From: Apopatocola sp963628785
GTDB lineage: Bacteria; Bacillota; Clostridia; Oscillospirales; Oscillospiraceae
NCBI GenBank assembly: GCA_963628785.1
Contig: CAVGGQ010000065.1
Coordinates: forward strand, 1 to 10,784
Length of the DNA: 10,784 nucleotides
Direction of reading: 5' to 3'
Shown here: positions 5,378-10,784 of the stretch, piece after piece
Layout of the letters: the number at the start of each line of letters is the position of its first letter
Position numbering within the stretch: the stretch's first letter is position 1
Made by a program: the position numbers and the translations under genes
Notes under the pieces: generated by a model
What the model was told of the DNA's origin: nothing
The model's input: the letters and a program-made list of their open reading frames with translations, nothing else
Databases searched by the model: none

Positions 5378-6625
5378 TCAATAGAGGTGTTCCGTAATGT
5401 CATTTCCGGTGTCCTCGCCGACGAGGGAGCGCACGAGGCCAAAGCGGCGGCAGTCGTAGCGCGGGAACTCCTCGCTCTTGAGTGTCGGGCGGTGGGCGTA
5501 CACGAGCTGGCTCTCATGATAGAGCATCGCATCGGACGCAACTTCAAAGGCCGTGCGCCCTCCGAAGCTCTCGAGCGGCGTTTCCACATCGAGCACGATG
5601 GGATTTGTGTCCGCGAAGTGCAGATAGAGCTTCGGCGTGTTCCATGTGCCGTAGGCTGCGGCGCTCTCCGCATCGTATGTTTCGTCGACCGCAAGCTCCA
5701 CGGCCTGCGTGAGGCAGAGCGCGTTGAGGCGGTGCGCGCCGTGGCCGTACTCGCCCTCAAGATCGTGTCCCACGGCGATGAGCGGCTTGAAGCGGCGGAG
5801 CTGCTCGACCTGATAGGCGATGACATTCTCCTCACCGAAGCTCTCGCGTGCGGCTTCCAGCGAGAGAATATAGTAGTCCGGGAACGGTCCGATGACCGGA
5901 TAGTGGCGGATGCCCATGGCCCAGAGCGCATCGAGGAGCTCCTGCGGGCGGGGCTGCCAGTCATAGTGGTTCACAAGATACACGACCTGCACCGTAAGGC
6001 CGCGGTCCACACACTGCGCGGCAAGCGCGCCGAAGAAGATGACATCATCGTCGGCGTGGCTCGGGAAGAGCAGCACATCGGCCTGCTCGCACGGCGGCTC
6101 CCAGACCTGCACATCGTCGGGCGCGGTGCCCTCGGTGAAGATGCGCACCTCGCAAAGCTGCGAGAGGTCCGTAAATTCCAGATCGATCTCCGTCACGGGC
6201 TCGGGCATTTCGAGATATTCGTGCAAAAACTCATAGGTGCCGCCCGCGACATCGCCTGCGGCGGTGTGCACCGTGAACGCTGCGGCGGGTTCGTACCAGT
6301 AAAGATAAATTGACCCGATGGGCGTTTCCGAGGAAATTTGCAGCGTGTTCCCGGCGCGGTACTGCACGCGCGAGGTGCGGTCGCCGTCGCGTAAAATCGA
6401 TGTATACCCGCCGATGCTGTCCCGGAGCGTAACGCCCTCCGTGAGTTCCTCGGCGATCGGCTCGGGCGTGGGCTCCGGTGTCGGTTCCGGCGTAGGTTCG
6501 GGTGTCGACGTGGCGGTCGGCTCGGGTGTCGCGGTCGGGACCTCGGTAGGCTCCGCCGCCGGCGCCGGCTCGGGGGAAGCTCCGCACGCCGTGCAGAGCA
6601 TAAAAAGCAGGCATACTGCCAGCAA
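5378..6625 (-). CDS. Secreted lipoprotein with PIG-L/LmbE-type deacetylase domain
   Basis: This is a surface-anchored, probable zinc-dependent de-N-acetylase acting on a sugar amide. A hydrophobic signal ends in CTAC-G (cysteine 14 counted from TTG at 6625), followed by a Pro/Glu/Thr linker with four EPTP-type repeats to about residue 57. A beta-rich module (about 60-175) follows, then the PIG-L domain. Its metal site is visible as PSHADDD (H190, D192, D193; usually HPDDE) and GHGAH (H295, H298). ATG, GTG and TTG starts further upstream in frame are absent. However, ACG at 6643-6641 has AAAGGA 7 nt upstream and would add Met-Lys-Lys-Leu-Ala-His, a textbook lipoprotein start. So the true start is probably that codon, used as ACG or mutated from ATG. 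The TTG lacks a ribosome binding site and gives no charged N-terminus. It has its own promoter and no co-transcribed neighbour. Substrate unknown. Confidence 0.82.
   Translation of the reverse strand: MLAVCLLFMLCTACGASPEPAPAAEPTEVPTATPEPTATSTPEPTPEPTPEPTPEPIAEELTEGVTLRDSIGGYTSILRDGDRTSRVQYRAGNTLQISSETPIGSIYLYWYEPAAAFTVHTAAGDVAGGTYEFLHEYLEMPEPVTEIDLEFTDLSQLCEVRIFTEGTAPDDVQVWEPPCEQADVLLFPSHADDDVIFFGALAAQCVDRGLTVQVVYLVNHYDWQPRPQELLDALWAMGIRHYPVIGPFPDYYILSLEAARESFGEENVIAYQVEQLRRFKPLIAVGHDLEGEYGHGAHRLNALCLTQAVELAVDETYDAESAAAYGTWNTPKLYLHFADTNPIVLDVETPLESFGGRTAFEVASDAMLYHESQLVYAHRPTLKSEEFPRYDCRRFGLVRSLVGEDTGNDITEHLY
6459..6506 (-). repeat. Four tandem 12-nt repeats encoding the EPTP linker
   Basis: Four adjacent 12-nt units (from 6459, 6471, 6483 and 6495), with silent variation, encode Pro-Thr-Pro-Glu repeats in the lipoprotein stalk. 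Degenerate units continue to about 6542. Such a tract can change copy number by slippage, altering how far the enzyme reaches from the membrane. Confidence 0.75.
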
Positions 6626-6690
6626 ATGAGCAAGTTTTTTCGTAGCGAAGTCCTTTCTCCCGCCGAACGGGAATGTGATCTGCGATGGAT

Positions 6691-6719
6691 ATTATAGCCC
6701 CCGCAGAGAGGGCGGTCAA
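6691..6719 (-). promoter_or_regulatory. Promoter of the lipoprotein gene
   Basis: TTGACC (6719-6714), a 17-nt spacer and TATAAT (6696-6691) on the minus strand form a near-consensus sigma-A promoter. It lies about 48 nt upstream of the ACG start and 66 nt upstream of the TTG. Its position supports a start at or near 6643. Confidence 0.85.
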
Positions 6720-6744
6720 GCAAATTGCAGCAAGCACCGTTTTT

Positions 6745-6779
6745 CGGTAAATCATGGATCGGTAAATCATAATTTACCG
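6745..6779. repeat. Repeated CGGTAAAT half-sites upstream of the lipoprotein promoter
   Basis: CGGTAAATCAT occurs twice as a direct repeat (6745-6755 and 6760-6770). The second copy also pairs with ATTTACCG (6772-6779) as an 8-bp inverted repeat with a 4-nt centre. The block begins about 26 nt upstream of the -35 box, a position suited to an activator or repressor. It is AT-rich within a GC-rich region. No regulator can be named. Confidence 0.5.
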
Positions 6780-6783
6780 GATC

Positions 6784-6816
6784 AAACGAAAACCGCCGCG
6801 CCGTGGCGCGGCGGTT
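6784..6816 (-). terminator. Terminator of the partner-switching operon
   Basis: A perfect 12-bp GC-rich stem (6816-6805 with 6802-6791, drawn with a 2-nt centre, so in practice about 10 bp and a 6-nt loop) is followed by TTTTCGTTTG on the minus strand. It starts 4 nt past the stop codon of the frameshift-corrected small reading frame (6820-6925). Confidence 0.9.
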
Positions 6817-6819
6817 GGG

Positions 6820-6925
6820 TCATTCGGTCAGATCGTATCGGTACTCTTCTTCGGCAATTTTTCGGAAGCCTGCGGATCGGAACGAGCGTGATTTCCTCGT
6901 CGACAACGCGTTCGGTATCGTGCAT
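6820..6925 (-). pseudogene. Tiny coupled reading frame with an apparent one-base frameshift
   Basis: An ATG at 6925 overlaps the stop of the STAS-kinase gene as TGATG, the classic coupling arrangement. It reads MHDTERVVDEEITLVPIRRLP. In the A5 run (T5 at 6858-6862 on the plus strand) the coding look moves to another frame, KIAEEEYRYDLTE-stop, ending at 6820, four bases before the operon terminator. With one A removed, the two halves join into a 34-residue acidic protein. As written, the ATG frame runs through the terminator stem to 6782 (47 aa). Its function is unknown and I recognise no family. The overlap at the front and the terminator right behind the corrected stop both argue that it is, or was, a real gene. 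Confidence 0.5.
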
Positions 6926-8100
6926 CAGAAGGTGAGGGAATCGACGCGGGGCAGGAGTTCGGCGAGCATTTCCTGCGAGCGCCTAACGCGTGCATCGCGG
7001 TCGGGTACATTGCGGCGGACGGCGCGGCGGAGCATGCGGGCATAGCTGATGACCATGGCCTTCTCCTCTACGGCGCGGATGGCGTCCTCGTCATCGGTGC
7101 CGAGATAGCGCGCGAGGGCGAGCTTCCAGAAGCGTTGGCCGACCTCGAAGGGGTAGCCGTGGAACTTGATGGTGCTGTCGGGGTCGATCTCGCCGAAGCC
7201 CACATACGCATTGTACATGGCACTCAGTTCGAGGATCGGGTGGCCGGTGGCGAGCGTATCCATGTCGATGAGGATGGTCTCGCCGTTCTGCACCATGACA
7301 TTGCCGCCGTGGTAGTCGCCGTGCAGCAGTGTGAGGCTGTTCGGCAGGGCCTGCACGAGCGAGATGAGCTTATCATACTGCTCGGCAGGGATGTAGTCCT
7401 TCACGAATTTCGCCCAGCCGATCGCTTCGTTTTTCATCTCAGGGAAGTCGCCGGGCTCGGCCTGAATGGAGTGGATATGCTTGAGAGTGCCAACAAACAG
7501 GCGCACCGGCTCCTCGAGATGCTCCGGGTCGCGGATCATCATTTTGGAGATGGATGTGGCACTCAAAAGCTCGGAGCGCATGCCGTAGCCGTTTCCGACG
7601 CGCACGATGTCGTACGGAATGGCGGTGTTCATGCCGAGAACGAAGGCGGTGCGGGCATTTTTGCGCTCCTGCTCGATCTCGGGCAGAGCGTCGGGGTTGA
7701 AGAACACCTTGACGATTGTCTCCGGATCGTAGCGGTACACGATGCCGTTCGCGCCGCGGGCGATAAACTCGCAGCCGTCCACGGAAATGCGGCGGTACGC
7801 CTTCTCGATCTTCATCATGTCGGTGAAGCCGGTCATTTCGAAGACCTGATACACCTCGTCGGAGGCGTTGATGATGGCGAGCTTCGGCTCATCCTTGCGC
7901 AGGCGCATGATCACGCGCAGTCCGGCGCTCGAGATGTAGGCGAGGTCGTCCGCATCGATCACGGTGGGAAGGCCGGGGTTCGCAGCGCGGACTGCATGGA
8001 TGTCCTCCTCCACGGCGGAGGCGTTCGTCGCGTCCACGCGTCCGGAGAGGGCGATATACAAAATGCCATTGCTGGTGCGGGATGTTACCTGCTCTGTCAT
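6925..8100 (-). CDS. STAS domain fused to an aminoglycoside-phosphotransferase-like kinase
   Basis: This is a 391-aa cytoplasmic protein in two parts. Residues 1-100 are a STAS domain of the anti-anti-sigma (SpoIIAA/RsbV) type, with YISSAGLRV carrying the likely phosphorylated serine S58 and EMTGFTDM at the end. Residues 108-391 are an APH/choline-kinase-fold phosphotransferase resembling the TIGR02172 family: a glycine-rich ARGANGIVYRY, a lysine in IVKVFF (K131), the catalytic HGDYHGGN (260-267), and metal-binding ILIDMDT (D279). The substrate is unknown. Antibiotic resistance is unlikely given the context. It follows the stand-alone STAS gene by 25 nt in one operon with the phosphatase/kinase protein, so S58 phosphorylation may switch the kinase domain or its partners. 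The start at 8100 has AAGGAAGGA 7 nt upstream. The domain calls are strong, the switching role is inference. Confidence 0.9.
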   Translation of the reverse strand: MTEQVTSRTSNGILYIALSGRVDATNASAVEEDIHAVRAANPGLPTVIDADDLAYISSAGLRVIMRLRKDEPKLAIINASDEVYQVFEMTGFTDMMKIEKAYRRISVDGCEFIARGANGIVYRYDPETIVKVFFNPDALPEIEQERKNARTAFVLGMNTAIPYDIVRVGNGYGMRSELLSATSISKMMIRDPEHLEEPVRLFVGTLKHIHSIQAEPGDFPEMKNEAIGWAKFVKDYIPAEQYDKLISLVQALPNSLTLLHGDYHGGNVMVQNGETILIDMDTLATGHPILELSAMYNAYVGFGEIDPDSTIKFHGYPFEVGQRFWKLALARYLGTDDEDAIRAVEEKAMVISYARMLRRAVRRNVPDRDARVRRSQEMLAELLPRVDSLTF

Positions 8101-8125
8101 AGTTTTGTCCTTCCTTATATTCGTT

Positions 8126-8422
8126 TTATTCGATGGTCAGAATGTCGGCAAAGCCGGTCATCTCCAGAATATCCATAATGCTCTCGCCGACGCCGATGAG
8201 CTTCATTGAGCCGCGTCGGTTCATTTTTTTCTGTGCCTCGAGCAGCACGCGCAGTCCGGCCGACGAAATGTAGGCCAGATCCGTCATGTCGAGCACGAGA
8301 GCCGTCACGTCCTTCGGCAGCTCTGCCACGAGCTTTTCGAGCTTGGGTGCGGTAATGGTGTCGAGGCGTCCTTCGAGACGGAGCGTCAGGGTCTCGTTTT
8401 TCTTATCTTGGGAAATCGTCAT
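8126..8422 (-). CDS. STAS-domain anti-anti-sigma-factor-like protein (RsbV/SpoIIAA type)
   Basis: This 98-residue single-domain STAS protein matches the usual length of RsbV/SpoIIAA. YISSAGLRV carries the expected phosphoserine S54, and EMTGFADILTIE closes the domain. In partner switching, a GHKL kinase phosphorylates this serine and a PP2C phosphatase removes it. The unphosphorylated form binds the kinase and releases that kinase's other partner. Both enzymes are encoded as one protein directly upstream, whose stop overlaps this start by ATGA. The start at 8422 has a GGGAG site about 9 nt upstream. It is closely similar to the STAS part of the downstream fusion around the serine loop, suggesting duplication or competing substrates. 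No sigma factor lies nearby, so the downstream target is unknown. Confidence 0.93.
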   Translation of the reverse strand: MTISQDKKNETLTLRLEGRLDTITAPKLEKLVAELPKDVTALVLDMTDLAYISSAGLRVLLEAQKKMNRRGSMKLIGVGESIMDILEMTGFADILTIE

Positions 8423-10608
8423 TTTGCCGTGCTCCCTTCTTCGAGATGTTTTGTCATGGTGAGGCGGTTTTCGCCGTTTACGCGGCTGTACGCCACGCTG
8501 TCCATGGTTTTCTTGATAATGAGGATGCCGAGGCCGCCGATGGGGCGATCCTCTGCGGAAAGCGTGATGTCGGGGTCGGACTTGGCCAGCGGGTTGAATG
8601 CTCCGCCGGAGTCGGAAACGATGAATGTGGCCGTATGCATATCCGGGTTGACGCCGCAGGAAATGCGCGCCGTGCCGCCCGGTTCCCGATAGGCGTAGCT
8701 TGCGATGTTGACGAAAAGCTCCTCCATCGCCACGCACACGGCGGTCTGCACTTTCATGGAGCAGCCGGCCTTTTCGAGTTCTTCCTCGATGAAGCCGAGC
8801 ACTGCGGGGACATTTTCCGTTTTCGCTTCAAATGTGCGCTCCGTCATTGGGAGGGCTTTGCCGCGAAAATCAAGGAGAAACATGGTAATGTCGTCAAACT
8901 GCGGCGCACCGTCCGCAAATTTCTTGAGATCCTCCAGCAGTGCGCGGAGCATTCCGGTCGTGTCGGCGGAGGGATGACCGTTCAGGAAGACGCGCAGCCG
9001 CTCTTCGCCGTAGAGCTGCTCATGGGTGTCCGTCGTCTCGGTCACGCCGTCGGTATAGAGGAAGAGGCGGTCGCCGGGGTTGATGGTGAGCGTGTTCTGG
9101 CGATACACCATGTCGTCCATGCCGGCGAGAACGAAGCCCGTGCGGGCGCGGAGATATTCAAACTCTCCTTCGGCGCGCTTGAGGAGCGGCGGGTTGTGCC
9201 CGGCGTTCACATAGGTGAGCTTGCCGGTGGAAATTTCGAGCACGCCCATCCACGCCGTCACGAAGAGCCCGGCATCGTTGCCGTCGCACAAAAGCCGGTT
9301 TACGGTGGTGAACACCTCCGCCGGTTCCATGCCGAGCTGGGTGTAGTTTTTGATCATTGTTTTCGCAATGACCATGAAGAGCGCCGCGGGCACGCCCTTG
9401 CCCGATACATCCGCGGTAATGACGGCGAGCTTGTCCTCGCCGATCATGAAGAAGTCGTAGAAGTCGCCGCCGACCTCCTTGGCGGGATGCATTTCGGCGT
9501 AGAGGTCAAATTCGCCGCGCTCCGGGAACGGCGGGAAAATGCACGGGAGCATATGCGCCTGAATGTCGGAGGCGAGCGTGAGTTCGGCGTTGATACGCTC
9601 CTTTTCCGCCATCACGGTGCGCAGGTTCTTGATATAGCCGCTCAGGTCGCGCGTTACGGAAATGTACGAGCGCGCCAGATCGCCGACCTCGGTCGTGTCC
9701 TTGGAGTACATTTCGCACGCCCGGATCATCTCCTCGCGCTGCTCGTCCGTATGCTCGTTGCTGTAGTATTTTTTCGTGATGCGGGCGAGGTTTTCGATGG
9801 GGCGGGAGATCTTCTTCTCCGCAAAGCGCATGAAAGCGAGGGACATGGCGAGATAGATGTTCAGCGAGAAGGCTTGGAAAAGATATGTCCGGCCCCAGAT
9901 GCTGATGGAAGTCTGCGCGCTGCCGTATTTATCCGTGAGATATACGGCTGCGCCGACAACGAGGCACAGGCACAGTCCTGTGCACAGCGAATAGAGGATC
10001 ATCCGCTCGCCGATGGTAAAGCGGACGATCTTGTCGTGCTTGCCTTCGGTAATGTTCTTGAGCTTCTTATTGAGAAGGTGTCCGAGAATGAGGAGCGGTG
10101 CGCCGAAAATCAGTCCCGAATCGAAGCAGTTGAGGAACTGATAGAAATTATATACGGAAAGGAAGTTCGCAATATCAAAGGTGCGGGCGAGGATGGCACT
10201 GCAGATGACCGTCAGCACCGCATTGAATGCGAGCAGCAGGCAGAACTTCAGGAAACGCGAAACGCTGTTCAGCCGAAATTCGAGACCGCCGCGCTCGCTG
10301 TTGATGCGCCGCCAGAAATAATACGACGCCATGGCGTAGAGGACCTGCAGGAGGCTGTCGAAAATCGTATAGGAAATGCCGTAGCCTGCCGCAATGTCGC
10401 AGATGAAGTTGGCGACCGCGCAGCCGGCGGCTGCCGACCAGCCGAAGAGCATGCCGACCACCGGCGTGAGAGCCGCGGCCGGACGCATTTCCGTAAGATC
10501 CAGCTTGGCCAGCAGCACGCGGGCAGGCAGCGTGAAGAGGATAAAAAGCACAAGCGTGAGCACGAAGATAAGAAGCACTACGCTTTTTTTGTTGATTAGC
10601 TGCTTCAT
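8419..10608 (-). CDS. Membrane sensor with SpoIIE-type PP2C phosphatase fused to RsbW-type kinase
   Basis: This 729-aa membrane protein appears to read a signal and set STAS phosphorylation. Residues 1-262 contain about seven hydrophobic segments. The first block (RPAAALTPVVGMLFGWSAAA) looks like an ECF S-component or MASE-type sensor. A HAMP-like linker (about 264-330) and coiled coil (325-350) follow. The SpoIIE/PP2C domain (about 350-583) has its metal aspartates in GGDFYD (D382), ITADVSGKG (D400), YTDG (D520) and FDDIT. A GHKL anti-sigma kinase domain (about 590-720) has N-box EELFVNIASYAY (E629, N634), DSGGAF and GGLGI. The phosphatase and its opposing kinase are thus in one chain. A longer start at 10767 is rejected because it would begin upstream of the promoter. 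ATG 10608 has AAGGGGGG 8 nt upstream and opens with MKQLINKK before the first membrane span. It is the first gene of the operon and overlaps the STAS gene by ATGA. Confidence 0.93.
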   Translation of the reverse strand: MKQLINKKSVVLLIFVLTLVLFILFTLPARVLLAKLDLTEMRPAAALTPVVGMLFGWSAAAGCAVANFICDIAAGYGISYTIFDSLLQVLYAMASYYFWRRINSERGGLEFRLNSVSRFLKFCLLLAFNAVLTVICSAILARTFDIANFLSVYNFYQFLNCFDSGLIFGAPLLILGHLLNKKLKNITEGKHDKIVRFTIGERMILYSLCTGLCLCLVVGAAVYLTDKYGSAQTSISIWGRTYLFQAFSLNIYLAMSLAFMRFAEKKISRPIENLARITKKYYSNEHTDEQREEMIRACEMYSKDTTEVGDLARSYISVTRDLSGYIKNLRTVMAEKERINAELTLASDIQAHMLPCIFPPFPERGEFDLYAEMHPAKEVGGDFYDFFMIGEDKLAVITADVSGKGVPAALFMVIAKTMIKNYTQLGMEPAEVFTTVNRLLCDGNDAGLFVTAWMGVLEISTGKLTYVNAGHNPPLLKRAEGEFEYLRARTGFVLAGMDDMVYRQNTLTINPGDRLFLYTDGVTETTDTHEQLYGEERLRVFLNGHPSADTTGMLRALLEDLKKFADGAPQFDDITMFLLDFRGKALPMTERTFEAKTENVPAVLGFIEEELEKAGCSMKVQTAVCVAMEELFVNIASYAYREPGGTARISCGVNPDMHTATFIVSDSGGAFNPLAKSDPDITLSAEDRPIGGLGILIIKKTMDSVAYSRVNGENRLTMTKHLEEGSTAK

Positions 10609-10642
10609 GGGTATTGCCCCCCTTTGCCGGTGGAGTATATTT

Positions 10643-10671
10643 ATTTTACGATATTGACTGCCGATTTTCAA
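10643..10671 (-). promoter_or_regulatory. Promoter of the partner-switching operon
   Basis: TTGAAA (10671-10666), a 17-nt spacer and TAAAAT (10648-10643) on the minus strand, about 35 nt upstream of the ATG at 10608. A good sigma-A match; no sigma-B-like GTTT/GGGTAT motif is seen. Confidence 0.8.
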
Positions 10672-10704
10672 GGGTTGATTGCATAATGAAGTTGGACAGC
10701 TAAG

Positions 10705-10784
10705 AAAAAAATCCATAGTGATTTTCCCCTGCATGGTAGAATGAAGTTTGCACACAACATCTGCCAAGGGAGGGCAATCACTAT
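10705..10784 (-). terminator. Probable terminator of a gene beyond the right edge
   Basis: AATCACTAT (10776-10784) and ATAGTGATT (10715-10723) are a perfect 9-bp inverted repeat. Inside it TCTGCCA (10768-10774) pairs with TGGTAGA (10734-10740) with one G-U. On the minus strand the structure is followed by seven Ts (10711-10705), as in an intrinsic terminator of a gene entering from the right. The stem is long and interrupted, so it could also be the end of a small mobile repeat. On the plus strand a GGGAGG lies 9-10 nt before a cut-off AT at the edge, so a start codon there cannot be excluded. Confidence 0.45.

Noticed and set aside
5330..6313. Plus-strand open frame of 327 codons
   Set aside because: Antisense of the PIG-L lipoprotein, whose zinc motifs, signal peptide and promoter settle the strand.
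6459..6542. CRISPR-like short repeats
   Set aside because: The units are adjacent 12-mers without spacers and encode the Pro-Glu-Thr stalk in frame.
6925..8100. Aminoglycoside resistance gene
   Set aside because: The APH fold is shared by many kinases. The STAS fusion, the signalling operon and the TIGR02172-like sequence argue against antibiotic modification.
8446..10599. Very long open frame on the plus strand (717 codons)
   Set aside because: It is the antisense of the SpoIIE/RsbW gene in GC-rich DNA. Its translation has no recognisable domain, while the minus strand shows full catalytic motifs.
10680..10784. Left end of an insertion sequence with a transposase start just beyond the edge
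   Set aside because: GGGAGG before a cut-off AT hints at a plus-strand gene, but I cannot match a known terminal repeat; the minus-strand terminator reading explains the hairpin and T-run better.

Overview
The window looks like a chromosomal segment of a fairly GC-rich Clostridia (Firmicutes) bacterium, perhaps a gut Oscillospiraceae-type organism. The grounds are strong AGGAGG-type ribosome binding sites, consensus sigma-A promoters, an ECF S-component next to a type III pantothenate kinase, SpoIIE/RsbW/STAS signalling genes and a tyrosine integrase of the kind carried by Clostridia integrative elements. The taxonomic call is inference. Every protein-coding gene I support is on the minus strand, so the window is best read from right to left.

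Positions 1-3600 are more AT-rich and form one end of an integrated mobile element. They hold a type IV AbiE-like toxin-antitoxin pair (antitoxin 1147-1848, toxin 222-1166) behind a perfect TTGACA/TATAAT promoter. That promoter is overlapped by a perfect 10+10 bp inverted repeat, a likely autoregulatory operator. Next come a terminator and a tyrosine recombinase (2040-3436) broken by a single-base deletion. The element abuts tRNA-Arg(CCU) at 3600-3676. Immediately upstream is a second tRNA-Arg(CCU) that has lost its 3' part (3700-3758). The far end of the element is outside the window.

Positions 3760-10608 are GC-rich core chromosome in three units, each with its own promoter. (1) A two-gene operon joins an ECF transporter S component (4623-5204, possibly pantothenate-specific) to coaX (3847-4626) by an ATGA overlap. 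(2) A lone secreted lipoprotein has a PIG-L/LmbE zinc deacetylase domain (5378-6625). Its natural start position carries ACG instead of ATG. (3) A complete partner-switching operon runs from a promoter at 10643-10671 to a terminator at 6784-6816. It encodes a membrane sensor fused to a SpoIIE-type phosphatase and an RsbW-type kinase (8419-10608), a stand-alone STAS protein (8126-8422), a STAS domain fused to an aminoglycoside-phosphotransferase-like kinase (6925-8100), and a tiny frameshifted reading frame (6820-6925) coupled to the last gene by TGATG.

The partner-switching operon is the best candidate for an undescribed system. The fused kinase and phosphatase could write and erase a serine phosphate on the two STAS domains. 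No sigma factor is present, and one STAS domain is hard-wired to a small-molecule-type kinase, so the output may be control of that kinase rather than of transcription. Three genes in the window (integrase, lipoprotein start, small reading frame) each differ by one base from an intact gene. Sequencing error and real decay are both possible and should be told apart before any of these is interpreted.
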